Source of the DNA: an uncultured Oscillospiraceae bacterium
Lineage (GTDB): Bacteria > Bacillota > Clostridia > Oscillospirales > Acutalibacteraceae
Direction: 5' to 3'
Assembly (NCBI GenBank): GCA_900544375.1
Contig: UQUZ01000006.1
Location: forward strand, 19,794 to 83,793
DNA: 64,000 nt
Numbering within the stretch: the first letter of the stretch is position 1; each line of letters starts with the position of its first letter. Below the pieces are notes generated by a model. It was not told where the DNA came from, ran no database searches, and was given only the letters and a program-made list of their open reading frames with translations. Positions 1 through 7,925 of this stretch are shown one piece after another. Both the position numbers and the translations under genes were made by a program.

Positions 1-112
1 CGGTAGCATCATTGGCGCAATGGCAGCCTTTATACTGGTTGCGTTTTTCCTGTATATGTTGTTCCGGCGCTATCAAGAGAGCAATGTTTTAAATGCAAAG
101 GTTAAAGTTTAA
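1..112 (+). CDS. C-terminal end of a membrane protein, probably FeoB (partial)
   Basis: The reading frame entering the window ends at TAA 110-112 and encodes 36 residues: one hydrophobic helix followed by a basic, cytosolic-looking tail. The 5' part lies outside the window. The gene immediately downstream encodes a FeoB-associated Cys-rich protein, which in Firmicutes normally sits directly after feoB, so the best guess is the last membrane helix of the ferrous-iron transporter FeoB. The tail alone carries no diagnostic motif, so the name rests on context. Confidence 0.5.
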   Translation, partial: GSIIGAMAAFILVAFFLYMLFRRYQESNVLNAKVKV

Positions 113-161
113 ATAGGCATTGGCGCTGATCGGCCGTTGTAGAGAAAAGGAGGAATCGGTT

Positions 162-392
162 ATGTTACATTTTTTTGCGGCTAATTGGGGCACGATTTTA
201 ATCGGCCTGCTGGTTGCGGCGGCGGTGGCTTTAATCCTTGCAAAGCTTTGGCGGGATCATAAAAAAGGCAAATCCTCCTGCGGCTGCAATTGTTCACAGT
301 GCCCTTCATCTGGGCTGTGCCGCGCAAATCAAGCGGATCAAGCTTTACCCAAAGGGCGTTTTGACCATGCGGCCAGAGAGAAAACACCATAA
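162..392 (+). CDS. FeoB-associated Cys-rich membrane protein
   Basis: A 76-residue protein with an N-terminal membrane helix (about residues 6-26), a basic stretch and a cysteine cluster (CGCNCSQCPSSGLC). This layout matches the FeoB-associated Cys-rich membrane protein family, small partners of ferrous-iron transport whose exact role is not settled. The ATG at 162 is preferred because AGGAGG lies just upstream; an earlier in-frame start at 120 lacks one. The gene follows the probable feoB end by 49 bases and is closed by a hairpin terminator at 414-458, so it is the last gene of the iron-uptake operon. Confidence 0.8.
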   Translation: MLHFFAANWGTILIGLLVAAAVALILAKLWRDHKKGKSSCGCNCSQCPSSGLCRANQADQALPKGRFDHAAREKTP

Positions 393-413
393 AATTCACT
401 TTGCAAAAGCATA

Positions 414-458
414 CCGCCCGGCCCGGATGAAAATTCGGGGCCGGGCAGTGCTGTTTTT
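414..458 (+). terminator. Rho-independent terminator after the iron-uptake genes
   Basis: GC-rich inverted repeat (GCCCGGCCCG paired with CGGGGCCGGGC around an AAAATT loop) followed by a T run at 452-457. Confidence 0.8.
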
Positions 459-653
459 GGAAGAGAATGATAGAAGGTTATATTGTAATAAATTTTCAAC
501 ATTTACCTTATTTTGTTAAAACACACAAAACTAATATGGAATCTTTAGGAAGTTTTACTATTTAAAAGTTACATATAATATACTACAATAAAAACAGGTG
601 ATACATAAAAATAATTGTATTACACTACGAGTCAAAGAAATGAGGAAACACAA

Positions 654-1289
654 ATGAAAAAGCGCACTTCCAGCCGTATTCTTCGGGCGGCAGTTTCTCT
701 ATGCTTGGTGTTTGCACTTTTTTGCACAATGGGCATGATGGCCTTTGCGCAGGCAGATGACGCGTTGGGCACAATCAGGGAAGTGTTCCCGGATGAAAAC
801 CTGGCGCAGGTGATGGCGGTAACGCTCAACAAGTCGGTTGAGGATATCGTCACGCGCGGCGAGCTGGAGCATGTGGGCTATATTGACGGCGCAAATTGCG
901 GCATCAAGAGCCTTGAGGGCATGCAATATATTTCGAAAGCTTCCCATGTCTATCTTTCAGGCAATTCGATTGCGGACCTTCGTCCCCTTAAAAACCTCAA
1001 AGAAGTAACAGAGGTTCACGGTGTCAAAATCGGCGGGCAGGTCATTCGTTTGGAGCCGAAGCAGGTGCAGCTGGGTCGCTTGGCAGTTCCAAACCCCACC
1101 CGCAGCACGCTCGGCGTTCGCGGCAATGTGATTGATCTGAATGGAGGCGTCTTGAATATTATCACCGGTGGTGTGGATTTTTACGGCCTGAAGGAGGCCG
1201 GTGAGGTTTCCTACGAAATCGGCGGCTGGATTTCCAACTCGACGAACCAGAGCTACAGTGCCACGATTATCCAACCGTATTATCTGTAA
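654..1289 (+). CDS. secreted internalin-like cap/LRR protein
   Basis: A 211-residue exported protein. Residues 1-34 form a Sec signal peptide (basic start, hydrophobic core, AFA-type cleavage site). The mature part begins with a helical stretch like the internalin N-terminal cap (IREVFPDENLAQVMAVTLNK, then VTRGELEHV), continues with one or two leucine-rich repeat-like units (GIKSLEGMQYI, then LSGNSIADLRPLKNLKEV) and ends in a beta-rich domain. No LPXTG or other wall anchor is present, so it is probably released or loosely cell-associated. ATG 654 is chosen because TGAGGA precedes it; an upstream in-frame ATG at 615 would put 13 residues before the signal peptide. Family internalins carry many more repeats, so this is a minimal version. 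It stands alone between terminators. Confidence 0.65.
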   Translation: MKKRTSSRILRAAVSLCLVFALFCTMGMMAFAQADDALGTIREVFPDENLAQVMAVTLNKSVEDIVTRGELEHVGYIDGANCGIKSLEGMQYISKASHVYLSGNSIADLRPLKNLKEVTEVHGVKIGGQVIRLEPKQVQLGRLAVPNPTRSTLGVRGNVIDLNGGVLNIITGGVDFYGLKEAGEVSYEIGGWISNSTNQSYSATIIQPYYL

Positions 1290-1321
1290 ATCTTGATTGA
1301 TTCCTCCCCCCTTCCTAAAAA

Positions 1322-1373
1322 CGTGAACCAGCACCGGCGGAGCAGCTTCGCTGGTGCTGGTTCGTGTTTGCGA
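1322..1373 (+). terminator. terminator after the internalin-like gene
   Basis: Inverted repeat GAACCAGCAC / GTGCTGGTTC around a 17-base interior, followed by CGTGTTT. The T tract is weak but the stem is strong. Confidence 0.65.
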
Positions 1374-1525
1374 TCAAACAAAATTAGCTGCCCCAGTTAC
1401 CAACTTGCGCGGCTAGTCTAATCAATTGAGAGGCGCTAACCGTCTATTACGGCGTTGTCACTTTCCAATGAACGTGGCTCATAAAACGCTAAAATCATTT
1501 CCATGGATGATCAGAATCATTGATA

Positions 1526-1565
1526 GAACGGCCCTGAATGCGCGTCCATTCAGGGCCGTTTTTCT
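1526..1565. terminator. strong hairpin, probable terminator
   Basis: ACGGCCCTGAATG pairs perfectly with CATTCAGGGCCGT at 1528-1560 and is followed on the plus strand by TTTTTCTG. It overlaps the 3' end of the decayed XRE gene read on the minus strand and could end transcription in both directions. Confidence 0.75.
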
Positions 1566-1855
1566 GTCGGAAGAGAAGGCTTTTGAGGCTCAAATTTACG
1601 ATATTCTATCATATCTGCAATGGGGCATTAAAAATAACAACAAAGCTTGGCCAAGATGTCCATATCCAATTTGGTTGTGAGATCATCATGGAACCATCGG
1701 GTTATAATTTCGTATTGTACGTCGATCGCTCTTGCGAGAATATGCCTGTTTATGCCATGTTCTTCTATGCGTTCCCTTATTTTCAAATGTATACTGCCAT
1801 AGTCTTTGATTTTGACAAGCGATTCTAAGCCAACGTCTTTTTTATTAGGAATCAT
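1550..1855 (-). pseudogene. XRE-type HTH regulator with in-frame TAA stop
   Basis: Read from ATG 1855, the frame encodes a small Cro/CI-type helix-turn-helix protein (IRERIEEHGINRHILARAID, then ITRWFHDDLTTKLDMDILAK). A TAA at 1628-1630 stops it after about 75 residues, but the same frame continues beyond it as CPIADMIEY..., which is the usual C-terminal ending of this small family (NC..xDIIEY). The TAA occupies the place of the conserved Asn. The start overlaps the stop of the upstream XRE gene as TGATG, so the two were translationally coupled. The truncated form may still fold, since most of the helix-turn-helix is intact. Confidence 0.6.
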
Positions 1856-2076
1856 CACCTATTGCGAGGGTATGGAGATTTTTCGTCTGTTAATCCCAAA
1901 AGATAATCCACACTAGTGCCATAAAAGGAGGATCATTTGATCAGCATTGGGATGGAAATGTTTAATTTCCCCAGTTCGTAATCTGAGTATGTTGTTTGAT
2001 GAATATTCAAGTAGAACGCAATATCTTCTTGAGATAAATCTCGGTCCTCGCGCAAGTCACGGATTCTTTGATACAT
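1855..2076 (-). pseudogene. XRE-type HTH regulator with in-frame TGA stop
   Basis: ATG 2076 follows a good AAGGAG site. The frame reads MYQRIRDLREDRDLSQEDIA..., a canonical lambda-repressor-like helix-turn-helix, then meets TGA at 1933-1935 after 47 codons. Beyond it the frame continues as SSFYGTSVDYLLGLTDEKS..., the standard ending of these short regulators (L..FYN.SVDYLLGLTD), and stops at 1855-1857. The TGA replaces a conserved Leu, which is one base away from TTA. The sequence therefore shows an almost complete 73-codon gene carrying one nonsense change. It is the first gene of a two-gene minus-strand unit. Confidence 0.65.
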
Positions 2077-2110
2077 CAATCATCAACTCCTTGATGTAAG
2101 TATGTATCAA
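2069..2110. promoter_or_regulatory. inverted repeat between divergent XRE and SLOG-like genes
   Basis: TTGATACAT (2069-2077) and ATGTATCAA (2102-2110) form a perfect 9-base inverted repeat flanking a second, imperfect one (CATCAA / TTGATG). It spans the start region of the minus-strand XRE gene and the leader of the plus-strand gene at 2131. A self-binding site for the XRE protein is a reasonable guess. Confidence 0.35.
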
Positions 2111-2130
2111 GGGAACAAGGAGGTTTTTAC

Positions 2131-2274
2131 ATGTTTTCTTGCGGCTTTACGGGCCATCGGAAGATTCCACAAACTGAAATTGCAATCTTGTATCAGCATG
2201 TACAGGCAGCAATCAAATTTTCCATTCAGCAGGGCGTTTTCATGGAAATTGCCGGAAGGCGGTTCCCTTTCTAG
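2131..2274 (+). pseudogene. truncated SLOG-family (YpsA/DUF1273-like) gene
   Basis: An AAGGAGG site precedes ATG 2131. The 47-residue product starts MFSCGFTGHRKIPQTEIA..., matching the N-terminal nucleotide-binding motif (C.FTGHR..P) of the DUF1273/YpsA-like SLOG family, which is normally 150-200 residues long. TAG at 2272-2274 ends the frame roughly where the family has the AGGALGFD motif. The same frame remains open beyond the TAG and runs into the next gene. Only the N-terminal third is recognisable, so it cannot be a working SLOG protein. Confidence 0.5.
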
Positions 2275-2358
2275 CCGTTGTGTGGTATTCTAATACTAAT
2301 GAGATCAAAGGGGGTCCCTCCGGCGTGCGCGGCGGGATGGAAGGAAGCGTGGATCAGT

Positions 2359-3237
2359 TTGAAGAATTCTACTGTGATCGTCACGGTGATTTTATGTGTG
2401 CTTATTTTGGCATTTTTGATTTTTGTGTTGTGGCAATCCCACAGCAGCTCGCCCACGATCCCGACCGATCCTGAGTTGCTAGAGCAGGAGTGGGAGGAGG
2501 AGCACGGCACAGGCGGTTCCGCTTCCGGCGGTGGATCAGGCGGCAGCGGCGCGACGGATGCCAACGGCAATGCCATTGCGGGCTCAAGCTCAGGCAGCGG
2601 CGGTAGCTCTGGAAATACTGGCTCCGGCTCGGGCGGTTCTTCTGGGAATGGGAGTGCCTCGGCGGATAAAAAGCCGATTAAGGAAGAGGATATGAAGCCC
2701 TTTAAGGGCCATAAAGCCGATCCCTATATGCGGATTTTGGCGGGCGGCGTCTACACTTGGGATGTGATTTCCTCCCAAAAGGTAGATGGGGAAGAAACGG
2801 ATATGCCCCTGATTTTGACTGCCTCCGGGAAAAAGCTTAGCATTCAGATGACCTATTCGGATAAACTCACAATGTCGGTCATCAGCGATGGGCAGAGCAC
2901 CTATGCGGTGCTTCCCTTCCTGAAGGCTTATACGGATGTGCCATCCTCTATGGCGGGGGATTTCAAAAGCCTTGTGATCGACCCGTCAAAATTTGAATTT
3001 GTCAGTTCCCTGGAGGTGACGGACGAAGGCCAGAAATTAACCTGTGAGCGCTATACCTCAGATACCGACCGGATTTATTTCTACTTCTCCGGTGACAAGC
3101 TTGTCAAGATGGAGCTGCGAGGCCCGGGCGGGACGATGAAACTCAAAGTCAACAGCATTACGGATCAAATCGATGCATCCCTGCTTTCCGTGCCGGATGG
3201 GTATAAAAAACGCAACCTGTCGTTCCTGTTTAAATAA
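2359..3237 (+). CDS. membrane-anchored protein with Gly/Ser linker and LolA-like domain
   Basis: A 292-residue protein with one N-terminal membrane helix (about residues 4-25), an acidic segment, a low-complexity Gly/Ser linker (about residues 50-95) and a 180-residue extracellular domain rich in beta strands. That domain has the look of a LolA/LppX-type half-barrel (SKFEFVSSLEV, RIYFYFSGDKLVKMEL, SVPDGYK), which suggests a cell-surface lipid- or ligand-binding protein, but this is fold-level guesswork. TTG 2359 is chosen because GGAAGGAAG lies upstream; ATG 2299 is in frame but has no ribosome site and its extra residues look like remnants of the preceding SLOG gene. A bidirectional terminator follows. 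Confidence 0.6.
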   Translation: MKNSTVIVTVILCVLILAFLIFVLWQSHSSSPTIPTDPELLEQEWEEEHGTGGSASGGGSGGSGATDANGNAIAGSSSGSGGSSGNTGSGSGGSSGNGSASADKKPIKEEDMKPFKGHKADPYMRILAGGVYTWDVISSQKVDGEETDMPLILTASGKKLSIQMTYSDKLTMSVISDGQSTYAVLPFLKAYTDVPSSMAGDFKSLVIDPSKFEFVSSLEVTDEGQKLTCERYTSDTDRIYFYFSGDKLVKMELRGPGGTMKLKVNSITDQIDASLLSVPDGYKKRNLSFLFK

Positions 3238-3297
3238 GGGCGGGCGTCTCCCCTTCCATGCAGGCAGCGGCGGAACAAAAAGCTGACCGAAATAAGA

Positions 3298-3332
3298 GAA
3301 AAGGCTGTCGAATTTGCTCGACAGCCTTTGTT
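3298..3332. terminator. bidirectional terminator between convergent genes
   Basis: AAGGCTGTCGA / TCGACAGCCTT stem with a short loop, with A and T tracts on both sides. It lies between the converging gene at 2359-3237 and mrp. Confidence 0.8.
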
Positions 3333-3348
3333 GCACCTCGTATGATTG

Positions 3349-4197
3349 TTATGCGTTCCGGAACGTCTGCTCCAAAAAGTCCGCCACCGGGGCGATTGAT
3401 TTATCGTCGGCAAGCTCTACCGCCCCTTGGTCGACGAGGCGGGCGGTTTTGCTGTCGATCGGCAGGCGGGCCAGCACCGGCACGCCAAGGGAGGCGGCAA
3501 CTTCTTCCGCCTTACTCTCACCGAACAGCTCGATTTTTTTGCCGCAGTCCGGGCAGATGGCATAGCTCATATTCTCTACGATGCCGAGGATCGGGATGTT
3601 CATCATCTTGGCCATATGATAGGCCTTTTTGACGATCAGGGTAACCAGATCCTGCGGCGTGGTCACAACGATGATGCCGTCAAGCGGGAGGGATTGAAAT
3701 ACGGTCAGCGGCACGTCGCCCGTTCCGGGCGGCATATCGATGAACATATAGTCGATATCGCCCCATGCAACGTCCGTCCAGAATTGCTGGATTACACCGG
3801 AGATCACCGGGCCGCGCCATACCACGGGCGCCTCGTCATCTTCCAGAAGAAGATTGACGGACATCACTTCAATGCCCATCTTGGATTTTTCCGGCAGGAG
3901 GCCGAGCTCGTTGCCCTTTGCCTTTTCCGTAATGCCGAAGGCTTTCGGGATGGAAGGGCCGGTCACATCCGCGTCAAACACGGCGGTTGCGTAGCCGCGC
4001 GATTGCATTGCGCACGCAGTCAGAGAGGTGACGAGCGATTTGCCGACGCCGCCCTTCCCGCTGACAATGCCGATGACCTTGCGCACCGTGCTGTATTGGT
4101 TGAGCGGGATATGCATATCCTGTTGCCGGGAGGAGCAGTCCGCCCCGCAGCTCTCGCAATTTCCGCCGCAATCGGCTGGTTTTGTAGCTTCACTCAT
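3349..4197 (-). CDS. mrp: Mrp/NBP35-type Fe-S cluster carrier ATPase
   Basis: A 282-residue cytosolic P-loop ATPase of the Mrp/ApbC/Nbp35 group, which carries and transfers iron-sulfur clusters to target proteins. Visible features are an N-terminal Cys cluster (CGGNCESCGADC, residues 10-21), the deviant Walker A SGKGGVGKS (46-54), a second signature with DMPPGTGD (154-161) and the CPDC motif (215-218) that holds the bridging cluster. ATG 4197 is used because AGGAG lies 11 bases upstream and the protein then starts at the Cys-rich extension seen in Clostridia. tadA ends 20 bases upstream on the same strand, so the two are probably co-transcribed. Confidence 0.9.
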   Translation of the reverse strand: MSEATKPADCGGNCESCGADCSSRQQDMHIPLNQYSTVRKVIGIVSGKGGVGKSLVTSLTACAMQSRGYATAVFDADVTGPSIPKAFGITEKAKGNELGLLPEKSKMGIEVMSVNLLLEDDEAPVVWRGPVISGVIQQFWTDVAWGDIDYMFIDMPPGTGDVPLTVFQSLPLDGIIVVTTPQDLVTLIVKKAYHMAKMMNIPILGIVENMSYAICPDCGKKIELFGESKAEEVAASLGVPVLARLPIDSKTARLVDQGAVELADDKSIAPVADFLEQTFRNA

Positions 4198-4216
4198 GGT
4201 TTCAACATCTCCTAAT

Positions 4217-4681
4217 TTATCTTTCACTTTTACGGCTTTCCCGCAGCCTGCGGAAAAAATCCGTGAGAAGGCTTGCGCATTCCTGCTCCATATAACCACC
4301 CTCCAGAATGGGCTTGTGGTTGTATGGAAGGGCAAAAAGATCGACGACAGAACCGCACGAGCCGGCCTTTGCGTCATATGCGCCGAATACGACGCGTCTC
4401 ATTCGTGCATTGATGAGCGCCCCGGTGCACATCGGGCAGGGCTCCAGTGTGACGTAGAGCGTGCACTCCCAAAGCCGCCAGCCGCCCAGTGTTTGGCACG
4501 CTTCAGCAATGGCTTCCAGTTCTGCATGGGCAAGGGCGTTTTTGCCCGTTTCCCGGCGGTTACGCCCCCGGCCGACGATGCCGCCCGCACGGGTGACAAC
4601 AGCGCCTACGGGCACTTCCCCCTCCAGCGCGGAAAGGCGGGCGAGAAGCATTGCTTCCCGCATGCAATCCTGATCCGTCAT
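4217..4681 (-). CDS. tadA: tRNA-specific adenosine deaminase TadA
   Basis: A 154-residue zinc-dependent deaminase that converts A34 to inosine in the anticodon of tRNA-Arg. The catalytic HAE (His52, Glu54) and the PCPMC zinc motif (residues 81-85) are both present, and length matches the family. The ATG at 4681 gives the normal TadA start (MTDQDCMREAM); an upstream extension lacks homology. It lies between the CPBP protease gene (19 bases upstream) and mrp on the same strand and probably shares their transcript. Confidence 0.92.
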   Translation of the reverse strand: MTDQDCMREAMLLARLSALEGEVPVGAVVTRAGGIVGRGRNRRETGKNALAHAELEAIAEACQTLGGWRLWECTLYVTLEPCPMCTGALINARMRRVVFGAYDAKAGSCGSVVDLFALPYNHKPILEGGYMEQECASLLTDFFRRLRESRKSER

Positions 4682-4700
4682 AGCTCCATACGCCCCCCTT

Positions 4701-5816
4701 TCACATCGGGTGGGGGGCGGAGGCCTTTTGCGGGCTGAATGAGTAAACAAAGGCGACAATAGCCGCGATGAAGAAAAAAAGCGTAGGCAGCCTGGTGGAA
4801 AACGGCACGTTGATATAATAGCGCGTGGACCAAACCATCATCGCCAGCGCCAACACCATCGGCGGGGTAAAGAGATAGGCGGCGCACTTTTCACCGCGGT
4901 GCAGCGGCACGCTGGAAAGAGGAAGCACAAACCGCATTTCTTTCTTCACCAAATAGACGAGCAATGCGGCTGCACCGGCCGCGATTACCACACCGATCAG
5001 AATAGCGGAAACAATTGCCGCTTTTCCCTCTGGGAGATAGGCGATTGCAATCGTTTGAATGACGCTGATGGAATTGTTAAGCAGATGGATCAGAATCCCT
5101 GTCCAGAGGGAACCGCTCGCAATGACAGCATAGCCCAGGCCGATGCCGGCGATGAAGGCGAAGGGGGCCTGCACCAGGTTCCCATGCATCAGCGCAAACA
5201 CGAAGGCAGAGGTTAGTATGGCAAACCAATCCCCATATTTTCGCAAAGGCTGCATCACAACGCCCCGCATGGCGAATTCCTCCACAACTGCGGGCACAAC
5301 AGCGCTCTGCACAAATAGGAGAACACAGCCCCAAACGCTTGCCGGCGCCTGCACCTCCGGCGCGCTCAGTTCAATGCCAAAGAGATTGAAAAAGAGAATC
5401 AGGCCGTTTGTCGCATAATTTCCCGCCATGCAGACGAGCAGCCCAATGAGCGCCAGCAGGATGGCACGCCATTTATTCTTGGGCGCGTTCAGCGGAATAT
5501 CAGGCGTCTGCCGACGCAGAGCGAGAAGAAAATAGACAGCCAGGAACGGCAGCCCCACGCAAAAGATGGAAAACAGAATCCCATAGGCGTCCTGGAACAG
5601 AGCATCGTTTTGGTAGAGGTCGGCCAGCCCGAAAATCATCAAAATTGCAGAGAAAATCTGCTGCATCAGCATAAAGCCGAGCAGGCCGATCCCTGCAAAG
5701 ATGCTCAATGAGCGCAACGCCTTTTTGTTCTGTTGTGCCGCCGGGGAAGGAGACGGCTGAAAGCCGGCCGGATCGTAATTGTATCCATAGGGGGGAGGCG
5801 GGTAATAGCCATTCAT
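4701..5816 (-). CDS. CPBP family intramembrane metalloprotease
   Basis: A 371-residue polytopic membrane protein of the CAAX protease/bacteriocin-processing (CPBP, Abi) family. A Pro/Tyr-rich cytosolic N-terminus (YYPPPPYGYNYDPAG) precedes about eight membrane helices. The family motifs are present: EEFAMRG (EExxxR), FALMHGN (FxxxH) and a later HLLNN. Substrate is unknown; relatives process lipoproteins, bacteriocins or anti-sigma factors. ATG 5816 follows AGGGAG with good spacing, and a sigma-A-like promoter lies at 5896-5923. Confidence 0.8.
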   Translation of the reverse strand: MNGYYPPPPYGYNYDPAGFQPSPSPAAQQNKKALRSLSIFAGIGLLGFMLMQQIFSAILMIFGLADLYQNDALFQDAYGILFSIFCVGLPFLAVYFLLALRRQTPDIPLNAPKNKWRAILLALIGLLVCMAGNYATNGLILFFNLFGIELSAPEVQAPASVWGCVLLFVQSAVVPAVVEEFAMRGVVMQPLRKYGDWFAILTSAFVFALMHGNLVQAPFAFIAGIGLGYAVIASGSLWTGILIHLLNNSISVIQTIAIAYLPEGKAAIVSAILIGVVIAAGAAALLVYLVKKEMRFVLPLSSVPLHRGEKCAAYLFTPPMVLALAMMVWSTRYYINVPFSTRLPTLFFFIAAIVAFVYSFSPQKASAPHPM

Positions 5817-5895
5817 CAATCAAAACTCCCTACTTGGTAATTTACCGCGTTATGGCTTTTTCCGCGCTCTGAAACGGCAAAAGGCCAATATATCT

Positions 5896-5923
5896 ATTAT
5901 AGCCGATTTTGCGCGGAAATCAA
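5896..5923 (-). promoter_or_regulatory. sigma-A-type promoter for the CPBP-tadA-mrp unit
   Basis: On the minus strand TTGATT (5923-5918), a 16-base spacer and TATAAT (5901-5896), about 80 bases before the CPBP start. Confidence 0.6.
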
Positions 5924-6037
5924 TGCCGAAAGCGTCATCAAGCATATGCAGGGGAATTGGATGTTGAGAGATGGGCAGAGGGGAAGCGGCAGACGGCGGG
6001 AATACGCTTTCTTTTCGCATTCATGCAGTAAAACGGA

Positions 6038-6076
6038 TGGCGGGGATGCCCCCATATCGAAGCATCCCCGCTGATG
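6038..6076 (-). terminator. terminator of the thiamine-precursor uptake operon
   Basis: GCGGGGATGC / GCATCCCCGC stem, followed on the minus strand by CCATCCGTTTT. It lies 32 bases beyond the ATPase stop. Confidence 0.7.
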
Positions 6077-6107
6077 GTGTTGGATCCATGAAAACTGGTG
6101 CAATATG

Positions 6108-6851
6108 CTATTGGATTTTTAGCGCGTCTAAAATCTGCCGCTTATACTCCATAAACTCCTGTGAAGCTGTAAAGCGCGTTGTGCGCGGGCGTGGATGCCG
6201 GATCGTCAGCTCCTGCGTGATCCGCCCCGGCGCGCCGGACATGATATAAATGCGGTCAGAGAGGAAAATCGCTTCATCAATATCGTGCGTGATGAATATA
6301 GCCGACATATGCAGGCTGCTCATCATCTCCAAATACCATAGATGAAGCTGCGATTTTGTAATTGCGTCCACCGCGCTGAAGGGCTCGTCCAGCAGGGCCA
6401 CTTCGCTGTTAAAGAGATAGGTGCGGTAAAGCGCCGCGCGCTGCCGCATGCCGCCCGAGAGCTGGCCGGGATATTTGCGCTCCGTCCCTTCCAGACCGAA
6501 TTCTGCAAGGCCGGAGCTGACCTGCTGCCGCGCCTGTTTGCGCGGCACCCCTTTGAGCACAAGCGGAAGGGCAATATTATCTACAATCCGCTTGTGCGGC
6601 AGGAGCAGATCCTTTTGCTGCATGTAGCTAATGCGGCCCGTTTGGCCTGTAATATCCTCCTTGCCCAACAGAACCCGGCCGCTGTCCGGCACGACAAGCC
6701 CGGAGAGGACGTTAAAAAACGTGCTTTTCCCCACGCCGCTAACGCCTAACAGGCAGATCAGCTCATCCTCGTGCAGCGTCAGGCTGACATCCTGGATGAT
6801 CGTAGTGCCGTCAAAGCTTTTTGTAATGTGTTCTGCCCGCAGCCGGTCCAT
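6108..6851 (-). CDS. ABC transporter ATPase for thiamine precursor (ThiZ-like)
   Basis: A 247-residue ABC ATPase of the nitrate/sulfonate/taurine group. It has Walker A GVSGVGKST, the signature LSGGMRQR and Walker B VALLDEPFSAVD followed by the switch His (FITHD). It powers import of the ligand bound by the adjacent substrate-binding protein. ATG 6851 is preferred over an upstream GTG at 6869 because GAGG precedes it. It is the last gene of a four-gene minus-strand operon under a TPP riboswitch, which points to a pyrimidine thiamine precursor as cargo. Confidence 0.85.
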   Translation of the reverse strand: MDRLRAEHITKSFDGTTIIQDVSLTLHEDELICLLGVSGVGKSTFFNVLSGLVVPDSGRVLLGKEDITGQTGRISYMQQKDLLLPHKRIVDNIALPLVLKGVPRKQARQQVSSGLAEFGLEGTERKYPGQLSGGMRQRAALYRTYLFNSEVALLDEPFSAVDAITKSQLHLWYLEMMSSLHMSAIFITHDIDEAIFLSDRIYIMSGAPGRITQELTIRHPRPRTTRFTASQEFMEYKRQILDALKIQ

Positions 6852-6880
6852 TTCAGCGCCTCGTTTCACGATGGAGTTTG

Positions 6881-7885
6881 TCAGTTCAAATAGTCGTTGG
6901 TAAAGCCCTTGCCGTCCGGAATCTCCTTGGCGATCACCTTGTTTTCATACAGCCAGTCATAAAAAGCGTCCCAGCGCTTCTGGTCAAATTCGCCCCAGCG
7001 CTCTACCTCGGCTTTATACTGCGAGGCCAGGTATTTCTGGCTGGCCACGGCGATCTCTTTGTCCGTCTCCGGCGCATATTCGCACAGGATGGCGGCAGCC
7101 TCTTCCGGATGCTCGATGCTGTATTCATACCCTAGGCGGGCAGCTTTCAGGAATGCCTTGGCCTGATCGGGATGTTCCTTAAGGAAGCTGTCGTTTGCAA
7201 TCAGAATGGGCGTGTAGAAATCGAGAGCGGGGTTGATATCTTTAAAGGCGAAGTAGTTGGTATCCAAGCCTTTGACCTCGGTTGCGATGCCATCCCAGGC
7301 ATAATAGATCCAAACGGCGTCGATGTTCGTCTGCAAGGCGGTCACAACGTCCTGGGCGGAGTTATAGATCATTTCGACCTGCTCAAAGTTGCCGCCGTCT
7401 TTTTCAATCACGTCCTTCAGAATCGCTTTTTCGATCGGAGTGTTCCACGATGCATAGGTGTGGCCTGCCATCCCCTTCGGGGAAGTAATATTGTTTTTCT
7501 TCAGCGAGATGATGCCGGAGGTGTTGTGCTGAATCAGCGCCGCAACAGCGGTGATGGGCAGCGGAGACTCAGCGGTCAGTGCGCTGGCCACATTCTCCTG
7601 AAAGCTTACGCCGAACTGCGCTTTGCCGGAAGCAACGAGCGCTTCCGCGCCATCCTCAGGCGGCTGCTCAATGGTAATCTCTAGGCCGTTATCCGCAAAG
7701 TAACCATTTTTCTGGGCAACGTAGAGGCCGGTGTGGTTGGTATTGGGCGTCCAGTCCAGCACAACGGTGATTTTTGCTTTTTCCTGTGCGCCCGGGGCTT
7801 TTTCGTCCTTTGTGCATCCGGCAAAAGCGGCCAGGATACAGGCAACGGCCATCACAAGCGCTAAAATGCGTTTTATTAACTTCAT
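6881..7885 (-). CDS. thiamine-precursor (HMP) substrate-binding lipoprotein, ThiY-like
   Basis: A 334-residue lipoprotein of the NMT1/THI5-like binding-protein family. A lipobox (AAFAGC) near residue 23 ends the signal peptide, so the protein should be anchored outside the membrane. The sequence VVLDWTPNTNHTGLYVA is the family hallmark near the ligand cleft. Such proteins bind formylaminopyrimidine or HMP, degradation products or precursors of thiamine. ATG 7885 is chosen since AAAGGAG lies 10 bases upstream, while the ATG at 7894 is too close to it. Position between ThiX and ThiZ homologues and behind a TPP riboswitch supports the role. Confidence 0.88.
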   Translation of the reverse strand: MKLIKRILALVMAVACILAAFAGCTKDEKAPGAQEKAKITVVLDWTPNTNHTGLYVAQKNGYFADNGLEITIEQPPEDGAEALVASGKAQFGVSFQENVASALTAESPLPITAVAALIQHNTSGIISLKKNNITSPKGMAGHTYASWNTPIEKAILKDVIEKDGGNFEQVEMIYNSAQDVVTALQTNIDAVWIYYAWDGIATEVKGLDTNYFAFKDINPALDFYTPILIANDSFLKEHPDQAKAFLKAARLGYEYSIEHPEEAAAILCEYAPETDKEIAVASQKYLASQYKAEVERWGEFDQKRWDAFYDWLYENKVIAKEIPDGKGFTNDYLN

Positions 7886-7925
7886 TAATCTCATTCTCCT
7901 TTTTATGTGCTAAATAGCGGCTTTG

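Noticed and set aside
1550..2274. Stop-codon recoding as explanation for the interrupted genes
   Set aside because: All three stop codons are involved and all three work as normal stops in the surrounding genes, so decay is simpler.
3427..4215. 262-codon plus-strand frame
   Set aside because: It is the antisense of mrp, which has clear family motifs.
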